This document shows positions 28,122 through 36,900 of a DNA stretch of 64,000 nt, piece by piece (positions within the stretch are counted from its first letter, which is position 1; each line of letters opens with the position of its first letter). Made by a program: the position numbers and the translations under genes. The notes beneath the pieces were generated by a model. It was not told the origin of the DNA. It made no database searches and saw only the letters and a program-made list of their open reading frames with translations. The stretch is from Gammaproteobacteria bacterium. GTDB lineage: Bacteria > Pseudomonadota > Gammaproteobacteria > JACKNK01. Location of the stretch: NCBI GenBank assembly GCA_024234955.1, contig JACKNK010000004.1, forward strand, positions 124,001-188,000, written 5' to 3'.

Positions 28122-28604
28122 TCAGTCGAGTTCGAGCGCTTCCCTGACGATACCGCTGATCAGTTCGGCGACTTCCGTATAAACCGCTTCGGAACCGTCG
28201 AAGCCGACCGGGATGCGGTAGGCAACGTGGGTCTGCTCCGGGCTGGCATTGAGTTGGTACAGGCTGACCGCAAAGGGACACATGACCACGTTGTCCGGGG
28301 TCTTCTCGACCAGGCGCAGGGAGATCACTGCACTACAGAATTCGATGGTCTCGGCATGCTTGAACACGGGGCGTTCGAAACCCAGATCCGGCCCCGTGCG
28401 GTTGAGCATGTCGCTGGCATGCAGTTCATTGGCGATATTGATGCCGCGCCCGGTGATCGCCAGCTTGATGTTGTCCTTGACCTCGTCGTACTCGAGATCG
28501 GTCACGTAGGAGAACACCGGCCCTTCATCCGCCACCACCGTGACCCAGGGAAACAGGATGGCGAGCAGCAACAAAACGGTGACGCGCGGGCGAGAAAACG
28601 ACAT
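28122..28604 (-). CDS. Exported DUF302 domain protein
   Basis: A 160-residue protein with a signal peptide (VTVLLLLAILFPWVTVVADE) and a DUF302-like domain: FSYVTDLEYDEVKDNIKLAITGRGINIANELHASDML, then ETIEFCSAVISLRLVEKTPDNVVMCPFAVSLYQL, with the two family Cys in EFCSA and VMCPF. The ending VYTEVAELISGIVREALE is also typical. Such proteins are often found next to sulfide-oxidation flavocytochromes, and here fccAB is 2 kb away. Function unknown. It is convergent with the Gly-rich gene. A terminator-like hairpin lies in its leader. Confidence 0.85.
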   Translation of the reverse strand: MSFSRPRVTVLLLLAILFPWVTVVADEGPVFSYVTDLEYDEVKDNIKLAITGRGINIANELHASDMLNRTGPDLGFERPVFKHAETIEFCSAVISLRLVEKTPDNVVMCPFAVSLYQLNASPEQTHVAYRIPVGFDGSEAVYTEVAELISGIVREALELD

Positions 28605-28623
28605 GGCAAAGCTCCAGCAGACT

Positions 28624-28663
28624 TAAAAACCCCGAGGGCGGGGCCGATACCGCTTCCCTCGGG
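28624..28663 (-). terminator. Terminator-like hairpin in the leader of the DUF302 gene
   Basis: An 8-bp perfect inverted repeat CCCGAGGG / CCCTCGGG (17-base loop, itself GC-rich) is followed on the minus strand by GTTTTTAAG. It ends transcripts coming from the activator gene, or attenuates the DUF302 gene whose ATG lies 27 bases downstream. Confidence 0.5.
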
Positions 28664-28702
28664 ACAAAGAGGACAGGACCTTCATCCTGAGCCAGATATT
28701 AG

Positions 28703-28863
28703 GGAACCTCTGATCGAATCATTCACGGACATCTTAAGCCTGAAATTGCCGCTTTCTGCGTTGCGAAACTTGGCAATAGTCCGGCTATTACCTGCGTTCC
28801 GCGCCTTGAACGCGACAATTTCAGCCATTCAGCGGAACCGTGCCTGATTCAATCAGAGGTTCC
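28703..28863. mobile_element. MITE (161 bp) with 26-bp terminal inverted repeats
   Basis: The ends are GGAACCTCTGAT(C/T)GAATCA-(TT/GG)-CACGG in inverted orientation, 23 of 26 bases matching. Both ends are flanked by TTAG (28699-28702 and 28864-28867), a 4-bp target duplication that fits the YTAR target of the IS5 group. No coding capacity, so it would move only with a transposase from elsewhere. The surrounding 28605-29022 spacer has no gene. Confidence 0.8.
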
Positions 28864-29022
28864 TTAGGAGGCGTCCGGCAAGGAAACAGGCTGCATGATG
28901 AGTGCCAGATGATCTCCGGCAATGTCGCAACTCCCGTGCAGCCAGCGTTTATGCCCCGTCATACCCCCCACCAGAACCGGGGCAATCCGGTTCGCGCCGT
29001 TGCAGGCGCAACAGCGGGCGCA

Positions 29023-30366
29023 TCAACGCATGCCCAGACGCTGCATGCGCCGCCACAAGGTGCTGCGATCCACACCGAGAATCTGCGCTGCCAAGGTCTT
29101 GTTGCCATTGGCTTTACGCAGCGCGACTTCAATCTCGGCATGTTCATCCGGTTTGCCGACATCCTGCTCCGGTTGTGCGCGGCGTGCGTGGCAATACGCC
29201 TGCAGACTGTCGGGCAGGCTCTCGTTCCCAACCACCCCGTTCTGCGCGCAGATCACCGCATGTTCGACCGCATTCGCCAGTTCACGGACATTGCCGGGCC
29301 AGGGGTAATTCATGATGGTGCGGATCGCATCCGGCGCAAAACGGATGTCTGCCGGATACCCCCGCACCACCAGGCGCTTGTGCAGCACCTCCAGCAATAC
29401 GCGGATGTCGCCAGGCCGATCGCGCAATGCCGGGACCTGCAAGGCGACCACCGCGATGCGGTAATACAGGTCAGGCCGGAATGTGCCGTCATCGACCATT
29501 TCCCGCAGGTCCTGATTGGAGGCCGCGACGACGCGCACATCCACCTTGACGGTCTTGTCCGAACCGACCGGCTCGTACTCGCCGTCCTGCAACACGCGCA
29601 GGAGCTTGGGTTGCAGTTCTCGCGGCAGTTCACTGATCTCGTCAAGGAACAGGGTGCCGCCGTGGGCGGCCTTGAAGCGCCCGGCACGGTCGCGAACGGC
29701 GCCGGTGAACGCCCCCTTCACATGCCCGAACAGTTCGGACTCGATCAAGGAGGCGGGAATCGCTCCGCAGTTCACCTCGACGAACGCACGATTGGCGCGT
29801 CGGCTGCGCTGATGGACCAGCCGCGCGAGTTCGGTCTTGCCCGTCCCCGATTCACCCTGAAACAGCACCGAGGCGTCACTGCCCGCCACCACGTTGAGGC
29901 GGTCGATCAAACGCACCATATCGGGATCTTCGGTCGCGATGCCGCAAGCGTCCTTGCTGCTCATCGCGGCAAACAGGCGCTTTTCCGCCGTGATGTCACG
30001 AAACACGATCATGCGGACACGACCGTCGTCACACGGCAGATCGAGCAGTTTGGTATTGATGCGCAACCACCGCGAATCGCCGTTGATCTGGAAATTGTGA
30101 TCGAACTCCAGAGACATCTCGCAGTGGTGCCCGCCCGTCTTCGCCTCCTGATCCAGGCCCGCATTGATCAAGATCGCACGCAGATTGTGGCCGCCGACAT
30201 CGGACAGACTCAACGAATCGCAGTCCTTCGCGTCCAGACCGAACAAGTCGCCAACAGACTGGTTGTGGCACAGCATCGCCCCACCGTGATCGGTGATCAT
30301 CACGCCTTCCTGGATCGGCTCCAGCAGGGGCTGCAACAACTTGAGTATCTGTTCTCGGTTTGGCAC
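29023..30366 (-). CDS. Sigma-54-dependent activator with PAS sensor domain
   Basis: A bacterial enhancer-binding protein of 447 residues. Residues 10-128 form a PAS domain (LLEPIQEGVMITDHGGAMLCHNQSVGDLFG ... MIVFRDITAEKR) with five Cys in or near it (33, 49, 82, 112, 141). The AAA+ domain has Walker A GESGTGKT (171-178), the sigma-54 contact loop GAFTGA (218-223) and Walker B LFLDE. The C-terminal Fis-type helix-turn-helix is NKTLAAQILGVDRSTLWRRMQRLGM. There is no receiver domain, so it probably senses its signal directly. It is divergent from fccA, whose upstream region carries a -24/-12 promoter; it is the obvious candidate regulator. Confidence 0.93.
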   Translation of the reverse strand: MPNREQILKLLQPLLEPIQEGVMITDHGGAMLCHNQSVGDLFGLDAKDCDSLSLSDVGGHNLRAILINAGLDQEAKTGGHHCEMSLEFDHNFQINGDSRWLRINTKLLDLPCDDGRVRMIVFRDITAEKRLFAAMSSKDACGIATEDPDMVRLIDRLNVVAGSDASVLFQGESGTGKTELARLVHQRSRRANRAFVEVNCGAIPASLIESELFGHVKGAFTGAVRDRAGRFKAAHGGTLFLDEISELPRELQPKLLRVLQDGEYEPVGSDKTVKVDVRVVAASNQDLREMVDDGTFRPDLYYRIAVVALQVPALRDRPGDIRVLLEVLHKRLVVRGYPADIRFAPDAIRTIMNYPWPGNVRELANAVEHAVICAQNGVVGNESLPDSLQAYCHARRAQPEQDVGKPDEHAEIEVALRKANGNKTLAAQILGVDRSTLWRRMQRLGMR

Positions 30367-30393
30367 GACTCACTCCGCCTGCGGTTCCCGGGC

Positions 30394-30410
30394 GTTGCGC
30401 AACACGCAAC
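30394..30410. promoter_or_regulatory. Upstream activator palindrome GTTGCG-N5-CGCAAC
   Basis: GTTGCGCAACACGCAAC: 6-5-6 inverted repeat with the same arms as at 7411-7427. It lies 58 bases from the -24 element of the fccA promoter and 28 bases from the start of the activator gene, so it could serve both activation of fccA and autoregulation. Confidence 0.55.
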
Positions 30411-30431
30411 ACCTTTGCCCCACTTGTTCAA

Positions 30432-30444
30432 TATCAATTTCCTA
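30432..30444 (+). promoter_or_regulatory. IHF-like site upstream of fccA
   Basis: TATCAATTTCCTA matches WATCAA-N4-TTR with one mismatch and lies between the activator palindrome and the -24 box, as at the Met-rich gene promoter. Confidence 0.35.
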
Positions 30445-30467
30445 CCCATTTCAGTCACTTGAAGGCG

Positions 30468-30483
30468 TGGCCTGAAAAGTGCA
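30468..30483 (+). promoter_or_regulatory. Candidate sigma-54 promoter of fccAB
   Basis: TGGCCTGAAAAGTGCA: TGGC, G and TGCA match TGGCACG-N4-TTGCW with exact GG-N10-GC spacing. The predicted start lies near 30494, about 70 bases before the fccA ATG. Confidence 0.6.
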
Positions 30484-30565
30484 GCGTTGCCCGGCCCTTG
30501 GTCTGCAAGGCACGAGCCAAGCGGCCACCAAGGTACAAGAATCCACCACTGAGGGAGAATTACCG

Positions 30566-31162
30566 ATGCACCACAAATTGAGCCGCATTCTTGCTGCCAG
30601 CGTTCTCGGCAGCGCCTTGTTGTCGGGCGCGACCACCGCTTCCGCCGACGCCACCGGCGCCATGGTCAGCAACCCGTGCGCGGGCTGTCACGGCATCGAA
30701 GGCGCCAGCCAGGGCCAGGCCCCGGTGATCGCCGGTCTGAGCCAGATGTATCTGGCCTCCACCATGAAGGCCTACCGGGACGGTCAGCGTTACGCGACCA
30801 TCATGGACCGTATCGCCAAGGGCTACACCGACGCCCAGATCGACGCCATGTCCGGCCATTTCGCCAACATCGGCTGGCCGACCAACAACCAGACCGTTGA
30901 CGCCGACCAGGCCGCCAAAGGCCAGAAGCTGCACACCAGCTCCGGCTGCGCTGGCTGCCACGGTGCAACCGGCGTCTCCATGATGCCGAACGCCCCGCGT
31001 CTCGCCGGGCAGTATGCCGGGTTCCTGGAGCAGCAAATGCACGATTACAAGGACGCCGCCAAGGCGATCCCGCCGGGTGCGATGGTCATGCGCTCCATGC
31101 TCGCCGCGATGAGCGACGAAGACATTGCCGCCCTGGCCGCGTTCTACGCGAGCCAGAAGTAA
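30566..31162 (+). CDS. fccA: Flavocytochrome c sulfide dehydrogenase, cytochrome subunit
   Basis: A diheme c-type cytochrome of 198 residues with a signal peptide (ILAASVLGSALLSGATTASA). Two heme-binding CXXCH motifs (NPCAGCHG and GCAGCHG) lie in two c4-like halves. It would accept electrons from FccB in the periplasm and pass them to the respiratory or photosynthetic chain. The start at 30566 follows GAGGGAG. The flavoprotein gene follows after 34 bases, the usual order, and a strong terminator ends the pair. It resembles cytochrome c4 (a true c4 lies at 52170) but its place beside fccB decides the call. Confidence 0.93.
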   Translation: MHHKLSRILAASVLGSALLSGATTASADATGAMVSNPCAGCHGIEGASQGQAPVIAGLSQMYLASTMKAYRDGQRYATIMDRIAKGYTDAQIDAMSGHFANIGWPTNNQTVDADQAAKGQKLHTSSGCAGCHGATGVSMMPNAPRLAGQYAGFLEQQMHDYKDAAKAIPPGAMVMRSMLAAMSDEDIAALAAFYASQK

Positions 31163-31196
31163 GCGCCGGCCCACCAAATTACCGAGGAATAGCAAC

Positions 31197-32468
31197 ATGG
31201 CTTTCAATCGACGCGAATTCGTAAAACTCACCGGCGCGACTGCCGGCCTGGCCACCCTGGGCCTGCCCCTGGTCTCCCGCGCCAAAGGCTCCGTCAGCAT
31301 CGTCGTCATCGGCGGCGGCTACGGCGGCGCCACGGCGGCCAAGTACTGCCGCGCTTACATGCCGGACGCCAAGGTCACCCTGATCGAGAAGAACAAGTAC
31401 TACTACTCCTGCCCGTTCAGTAACGAAGTGCTGGGCGGCGAGAGCAAGATCGAAGACGTCCGCTTCGGCTACGACGGCATCGCCTCTCACGGCATCGACG
31501 TGGTCATCGACGAAGTCACCGGGGTCGACCCGGCGGCCAAGTCCGTCGCCACCAAGGGCGGCAAGAACGTCAGCTACGACTACCTGGTCGTGTCCCCGGG
31601 CGTGAGCTTCAAGAACAACATCGAAGGCTACGACGAAGCCGCGATGGAAAAGATGCCGCACGCCTGGAAGGCCGGCCCGCAAACCACCCTGCTGCGCAAG
31701 CAGTTGGAAGAGATGGAAGATGGTGGCGTGGTCATGTTGGTCGCCCCGCCGAACCCGTTCCGCTGCCCGCCTGGGCCGTACGAACGCGCTTCGCAGATCG
31801 CGCATTACCTGAAGCACCACAAGCCGAAGTCCAAGCTGATCATCATGGACAGCAAGGACAAGTTCTCGAAGCAGGGCCTGTTCATGGAAGGCTGGAAGGC
31901 CAACTATGACGGCATCATCGAATGGCGCAAGGCCGCCGATGACGGCAAGGTCGTCGGCGTCGACGCCAACGAAGGCATCCTGCGCACCGAGTTCGAGGAG
32001 CACAAACCGGCGGTCGCCAACGTGATCCCGGCGCAGACTGCGGGCGCCCTGGCCTCCGCGATCGGTCTGACCAACGAGTCGGGCTGGTGCCCGGTCGATC
32101 AGCGCACCTTCGAGTCCAGCATCATCAAGGACGTCTACGTCATTGGTGACTCCTGCATCGCCGGCAAGATGCCGAAGTCCGGCTACGCGGCGAATTCGCA
32201 GGGCAAGGTGGCGGCGGCGGCGATCGCGGCCAAGGTCGGCGGCTATGACATGCCGGACCCGTCCTACGTCAACACCTGCTACTCGCTGATCACCCCGGAT
32301 TGGGGCATCTCGGTGGCGGCGGTCTACCAGTACACCCCGGAAGGCATCGTCGGCGTCAAGGGCGCTGGCGGTCTGTCGCCGATGGGCGCGCCGGAATCGA
32401 CCCGCAAGGCCGAGGCGATGTACGCGCGGAGCTGGTTCCGCAACATCACCACCGACCTATTCGGTTGA
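31197..32468 (+). CDS. fccB: Flavocytochrome c sulfide dehydrogenase, flavoprotein subunit
   Basis: A 423-residue FAD enzyme that oxidises sulfide to polysulfide or sulfur. A twin-arginine signal (NRREFVKLTGATAGLATLGLP) indicates folded export. The dinucleotide fold begins SIVVIGGGYGGATAAKY. Cys72 in YYSCPFSNEVLGG is at the place of the Cys that binds FAD covalently in the known enzyme; Cys190 (FRCPPGPYE) and Cys361 (YVNTCYSLI) match the redox disulfide next to the flavin. The C-terminal FCSD segment is complete. Start at 31197 follows GAGGAAT. It forms the periplasmic FccAB complex. Confidence 0.95.
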   Translation: MAFNRREFVKLTGATAGLATLGLPLVSRAKGSVSIVVIGGGYGGATAAKYCRAYMPDAKVTLIEKNKYYYSCPFSNEVLGGESKIEDVRFGYDGIASHGIDVVIDEVTGVDPAAKSVATKGGKNVSYDYLVVSPGVSFKNNIEGYDEAAMEKMPHAWKAGPQTTLLRKQLEEMEDGGVVMLVAPPNPFRCPPGPYERASQIAHYLKHHKPKSKLIIMDSKDKFSKQGLFMEGWKANYDGIIEWRKAADDGKVVGVDANEGILRTEFEEHKPAVANVIPAQTAGALASAIGLTNESGWCPVDQRTFESSIIKDVYVIGDSCIAGKMPKSGYAANSQGKVAAAAIAAKVGGYDMPDPSYVNTCYSLITPDWGISVAAVYQYTPEGIVGVKGAGGLSPMGAPESTRKAEAMYARSWFRNITTDLFG

Positions 32469-32507
32469 TGCAAGGACCAGTGAACCCCTCGTTGTAAAGC
32501 AGGCATT

Positions 32508-32536
32508 GCCCCCGTCCCCGGACGGGGGCTTTTCTT
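32508..32536 (+). terminator. Intrinsic terminator of fccAB
   Basis: A 9-bp GC stem GCCCCCGTC / GACGGGGGC with four-base loop followed by TTTTCTT, 39 bases after the fccB stop. Confidence 0.9.
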
Positions 32537-32683
32537 GTCAAAGCGGTGTTTTCGGCGATCACATTCGACGACGACACTCCTCCGACAAGGATTTGTGATT
32601 TTTACCCCCAAAGACACCCCAAAACGACTCCAGCGATCTATGGTGTGGTTCCGTTCCTTTCACCCGCACAGAAAAACAACGAC

Positions 32684-33793
32684 ATGCGCCTGAAACACTC
32701 CCTTTTGATCAGCAGCCTTGCCACCGCTGTCGCGTTGAGCGCCCAGGCGGCACCCACCAACGATGCCGGGATTTACACCGTCACCGAAGCCAGCGGCGGC
32801 AACACCGTCGCCGTTGGCGGCAGCGTGGTGCCCGCCCAGGAAGTGAAGCTGTCCGCGCAGTTACCCGGGCGTATTGCCAGTCTCGCGGGCAAGGAAGGCG
32901 AACAGTTTGCCCAAGGCACCGTCCTGATCGCCCTTGACGACACCGAACTCCAGGCTCAAAGGAACGCGGCCCAGGCGGCGATCGATGCCGCCGACGCAGG
33001 GGCCCGCTCCGCGCAGGCCCAATATTCCCGCGAACTGGTCAGTCCGCAGAGCAGCCGCCCAAGCGCGATGCCCGGCATGGCCATGCCCGGGATGATGGAC
33101 CAGATGTTCAGCCGCCCAATGGCCGGGATGATGGGCATGGAAGCGCCGGGCATGCAGCGCGATTCCGAGCTTTACCAGCAGGGTACCCAGGTCCGGCAGG
33201 CGCATTCCGGCGTCGCCCAGGCCCGCGCCCAGCTCGAACAGATCGACGCCAAACTGCGAGACGCCCGCAGCATCGCACCGTTCGCCGGCACCATCACCAG
33301 CAAGCAGGTCGAAATGGGCGACACCGTACAGCCCGGACAACCGCTGCTGAGCTTCGCCGACCTCGCCCATCTTCAGATCCGCAGTGATGTACCGTCCCGG
33401 CTCAGCCTTTCCCTCAAGCCGGGTCAGTCCGTTCGCGCCCGACTGGATGGGGGCCGACTGGTCACCACCACCGTTTCCCAGGTATTCCCGGTCGCCGATG
33501 CCCAGCGTCATACCGTGGTGGTCAAGTTCGACCTCCCCGAAGGCACCCTGGCCGCGCCGGGCATGTATGCCGACGTGCTGATTCCCGATCCGGACGATAA
33601 AGGTCCGGCGCTGCCGGTGGTGCCGCGCAGCGCACTGATCTGGCGCGGCAGCCTGCCCGGCGTCATGCGTCTCGACGATGCCGGCACCCCACAGCTCAAG
33701 CTGATCCGCATCAGCGACCGCAACGACCCCGAAACCGTGCAGGTATTTGCCGGCCTCAAGCCTGGCGACCGGATCGTCGCGAAGCCCGAATAA
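32684..33793 (+). CDS. RND efflux periplasmic adaptor subunit
   Basis: A membrane fusion protein of 369 residues with a signal peptide (SLLISSLATAVALSAQA). The lipoyl half-motifs are VVPAQEVKLSAQLPGRIASLAGKEGEQFAQG and APFAGTITSKQVEMGDTVQPGQPLLSFADL, with a beta-barrel and membrane-proximal part after. The alpha-hairpin carries an insert very rich in Met (PSAMPGMAMPGMMDQM and PMAGMMGMEAPGM, about residues 125-160). The pump gene follows after a large REP hairpin. The adaptor would link the inner-membrane pump to an outer-membrane channel, which is not encoded here. Substrate unknown; a metal or sulfur compound is possible given fccAB upstream. Confidence 0.88.
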   Translation: MRLKHSLLISSLATAVALSAQAAPTNDAGIYTVTEASGGNTVAVGGSVVPAQEVKLSAQLPGRIASLAGKEGEQFAQGTVLIALDDTELQAQRNAAQAAIDAADAGARSAQAQYSRELVSPQSSRPSAMPGMAMPGMMDQMFSRPMAGMMGMEAPGMQRDSELYQQGTQVRQAHSGVAQARAQLEQIDAKLRDARSIAPFAGTITSKQVEMGDTVQPGQPLLSFADLAHLQIRSDVPSRLSLSLKPGQSVRARLDGGRLVTTTVSQVFPVADAQRHTVVVKFDLPEGTLAAPGMYADVLIPDPDDKGPALPVVPRSALIWRGSLPGVMRLDDAGTPQLKLIRISDRNDPETVQVFAGLKPGDRIVAKPE

Positions 33794-33802
33794 GTTCCTG
33801 TT

Positions 33803-33899
33803 GTAGGCCGGTATAAGGAGCGCAGCGACGTTGCCGGCTTTCCGCTTCGATCCCAGGCACCAAGCCGGCAACGTCGCTGCGCTCCTTATACCGGCCTAC
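33803..33899. repeat. REP-like hairpin, family B, perfect 38-bp stem
   Basis: The arms 33803-33840 and 33862-33899 are exact reverse complements (begin GTAGGCCGGTATAAGGAGCG) with a 21-base loop. A diverged copy lies at 44217-44307. It separates the adaptor and pump genes of the RND operon and would form a very stable hairpin in the transcript. Confidence 0.92.
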
Positions 33900-33931
33900 T
33901 TCTGACCTAACGCTCACCCACAGGTCCGACC

Positions 33932-36900
33932 ATGAGCAGCGAACACAACAACCATAACGACGCCGCTGACCCGACCACGCCGCAGCCGCTGGGCATCGCC
34001 GGCAACATGGCCAAGGCATTCATTCACTCGCCACTGGCCCCACTGCTGTACCTCGCCCTGCTGGGTCTCGGCTTCCTCGGCCTGATGATCACCCCGCGTC
34101 AGGAAGACCCGGAGATTTCCGTCCCGGTGGTCGATCTGCTGCTCGAATATCCGGGGGCCTCCGCCGAACAGGTCGCCGCGCTCGCGATCGAACCGCTGGA
34201 ACGGGTGATGAGCGAGATCCCCTCGGTCAAGCACGTCTACTCCGGCAGCCGTCGCGGTGGCGGCGTGGTCACGGTCGAGTTTGAGGTCGGCGAGGAGATC
34301 GGCCCATCGCTGGTCAAGGTCAACGACAAGATCGACTCCAACCTCGACCGCCTGCCGCCCGGAGTGCGCCCGCCGCTGGTTCGACCGAAAGGCATCGACG
34401 ACGTACCGGTCGTGACCCTGACCCTGTGGTCCCGGGAAATGGACGACGGCGCGTTGCGCGCCCTGGCCCTGGACGTACTCCAGATCCTCGGCCAGATCGA
34501 CAACACCGGCGCCGGTTATGTGGTCGGCGGGCGCCAGGAACGGGTGCGTATCGAGATCGAACCGCAGCGCCTGTCGGGTTACGGCATGACCCTCGATCAG
34601 GTCGCCGCCGCCGTACGTGGCGCCAACGACGAGCGTCCGGTCGGCAACATCGAACGCGACGGCGGCAGTCTGCTGGTCTACTCCGGCAGCTTCCTCGGCA
34701 ACGCCCACGACATCGAACGGCTGGTGGTCGGCTCGCACAATGGCGCACCGGTGTATGTACGCGATGTCGCGACCGTGATCGACGCCCCGCAAGACCCTCA
34801 AGCCCTGGTCGGCTTCCACTCCGGCCCCGCCTATGAGGGCAATGCGGTCAACGGCGCGGCGGCGGTCACCATCGCCCTGGCCAAGACTCAGGGCAGCAAC
34901 GGGGTCACCGTGGTCGATGCGGTACTGGCCCAGGTCGAGGCGCTCAAGGGCCGCCTGATCCCCGCCGATGTGCATGTCGAGATCACCCGCAACTACGGTG
35001 CCACAGCGCAGGAAAAGGTCAACGGCCTGATCATGAAGCTGGGCATCGTCACCGTGGCGGTCAGCATCCTGGTGTTTTTCGCCCTCGGCCTGCGCCCGGC
35101 GCTGGTGGTCGGCCTGATCATCCCGGTGGTCATCCTGATCACCATCTTCGCCGCTTACATCCAGGGTTATTCGATCAACCGCGTGTCGCTGTTCGCGCTG
35201 ATCTTCTCCATCGGCATCCTCGTTGACGACGCCATCGTGGTGGTCGAGAACATGTACCGCCGCTGGCTGATGAAGGGCGACACGGACACCGACACCGCGC
35301 TCGACTCCGTCCGCGAGGTCGGCAACCCGACCATCGTCGCCACCTTCACGGTCATCGCCGCACTGCTGCCGATGGGCTTCGTGACCGGCATGATGGGCCC
35401 GTACATGCAGCCGATCCCGGCGCTGGCCTCGGTCGCCATGTTCGCCTCCGTGGTCGCCGCCTTCGCCTTCACCCCGTGGCTGGCGATGCGCCTGCGTCCG
35501 AGCCTGGAAGCCCTCAAAAAGGCCGGTGAAAAGGAGCACAAGAGCGAGGAACGCATCGGACGTTTCTTCGAGCGCGTGCTGGTGCCGCTGATCGAAAAGA
35601 AGTCCCTGGGCCGTCTGACCCTGTTCGGCATCGTCGCCGCGTTTGCGCTCAGTCTGCTGTTGTTCCCGAGCAAATCGGTGCCGGTAAAGATGCTGCCGTT
35701 CGACAACAAGGCCGAGTTCGCCGTGGTCATCGATCTGCCGGAAGGGTCCGCGTTGATCGACACCGCCAGCCTGACCGAGCGTCTCGCCAGCGAGCTCAAG
35801 AACGTCCCGGAAGTGGTCGCCATGCAGACCTACGTCGGCACCGCCCGCCCCTTCGATTTCAACGGCATGGTGCGTCACTACTACCTGCGCAGCGAATCCT
35901 GGCAGGGCGCCATTCAGATCCAGCTCACCCATCACAAGCAGCGCGACCGCAGCAGCCACAAGATCGCCGAAGCGGTGCGTGAACGTCTGACCCCGATCGC
36001 TCGCGCCGCGCATGCCCGCATCACCGTCGCCGAGCCACCGCCGGGGCCGCCCGTGTTGCAGGCCGTGGTCGCCGAGATCTACGGCGAAGACGCCACCGAG
36101 CGCCGCCAGGTGGCGCGAGACATCACCGCGCTGTTCGACAAGGTCGAAGCCGAAGGCATGCTGGGTGACGTGGACAACTACCTGTCCGAACCCTACCGCC
36201 TGGTGCGCTTCGCGGTCGATGCCGAAAAGGCCGTGCGCCTCGGCATCTCGGTCGAGACCATCAACCGCAATCTCGGCCTCGCAATGGGCGACGCCACCCT
36301 GGGCGACGTCAAGCGCGGCACCCTGAAAGAGCCGACCCTGATCTCCATCCAGGTCCCGCTCGCTGACCGCGCCGATCCGAAACGCCTGTTGGACCTGCCG
36401 ATTCCATCGGGCGCGGGCACCGTGCCGCTCGGCGAACTGGGCCGCTTCGTCGAAGAGGAACAGGACCCACTGATCCTCCACAAGGACCTGCGCGCGGTCG
36501 AATACGTGGTCGGCGACGCGATCGGTCGCCTCGGCGCGCCGATCTACCCGATGGGTCGCCTCGACGACCTGATCGCCGAGTACAAGACGCCGAAGGGCGT
36601 CACCCTGGAGCCGCATTACACCGGTCGCCCCAGTGACGTGCTCGACACCGGCCTCGCCTGGGCCGGCGAATGGACCATCACCTACGAGACCTTCCGCGAT
36701 CTCGGCATCGCCTTCGCCGCCGCGCTGATCCTGATCTACATGCTGGTGGTCGGGCAGTTCGGCAACTTCGTGCTGCCGGCGATCATCATGGCGCCGATCC
36801 CGCTGACCCTGATCGGCATCGTCCCCGGCCACTGGATCATGGGTGCGGAATTCACCGCCACCTCGATGATCGGCTTCATCGCGCTCGCCGGCATCATCGT

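Noticed and set aside
28643..28657. Minus-strand GG-N10-GC site upstream of the DUF302 gene
   Set aside because: Only the invariant dinucleotides match (CGGTATC and CCGC around them), and such spacing occurs often by chance in GC-rich DNA.
29023..30462. 540-codon plus-strand frame over the sigma-54 activator gene (from 28840)
   Set aside because: The minus strand has intact Walker, GAFTGA and helix-turn-helix motifs; the plus frame has none.
33914..36832. 972-codon frame opposite the second RND pump
   Set aside because: Same reason: complete overlap with a well-supported gene on the other strand and no domain of its own, despite its length.
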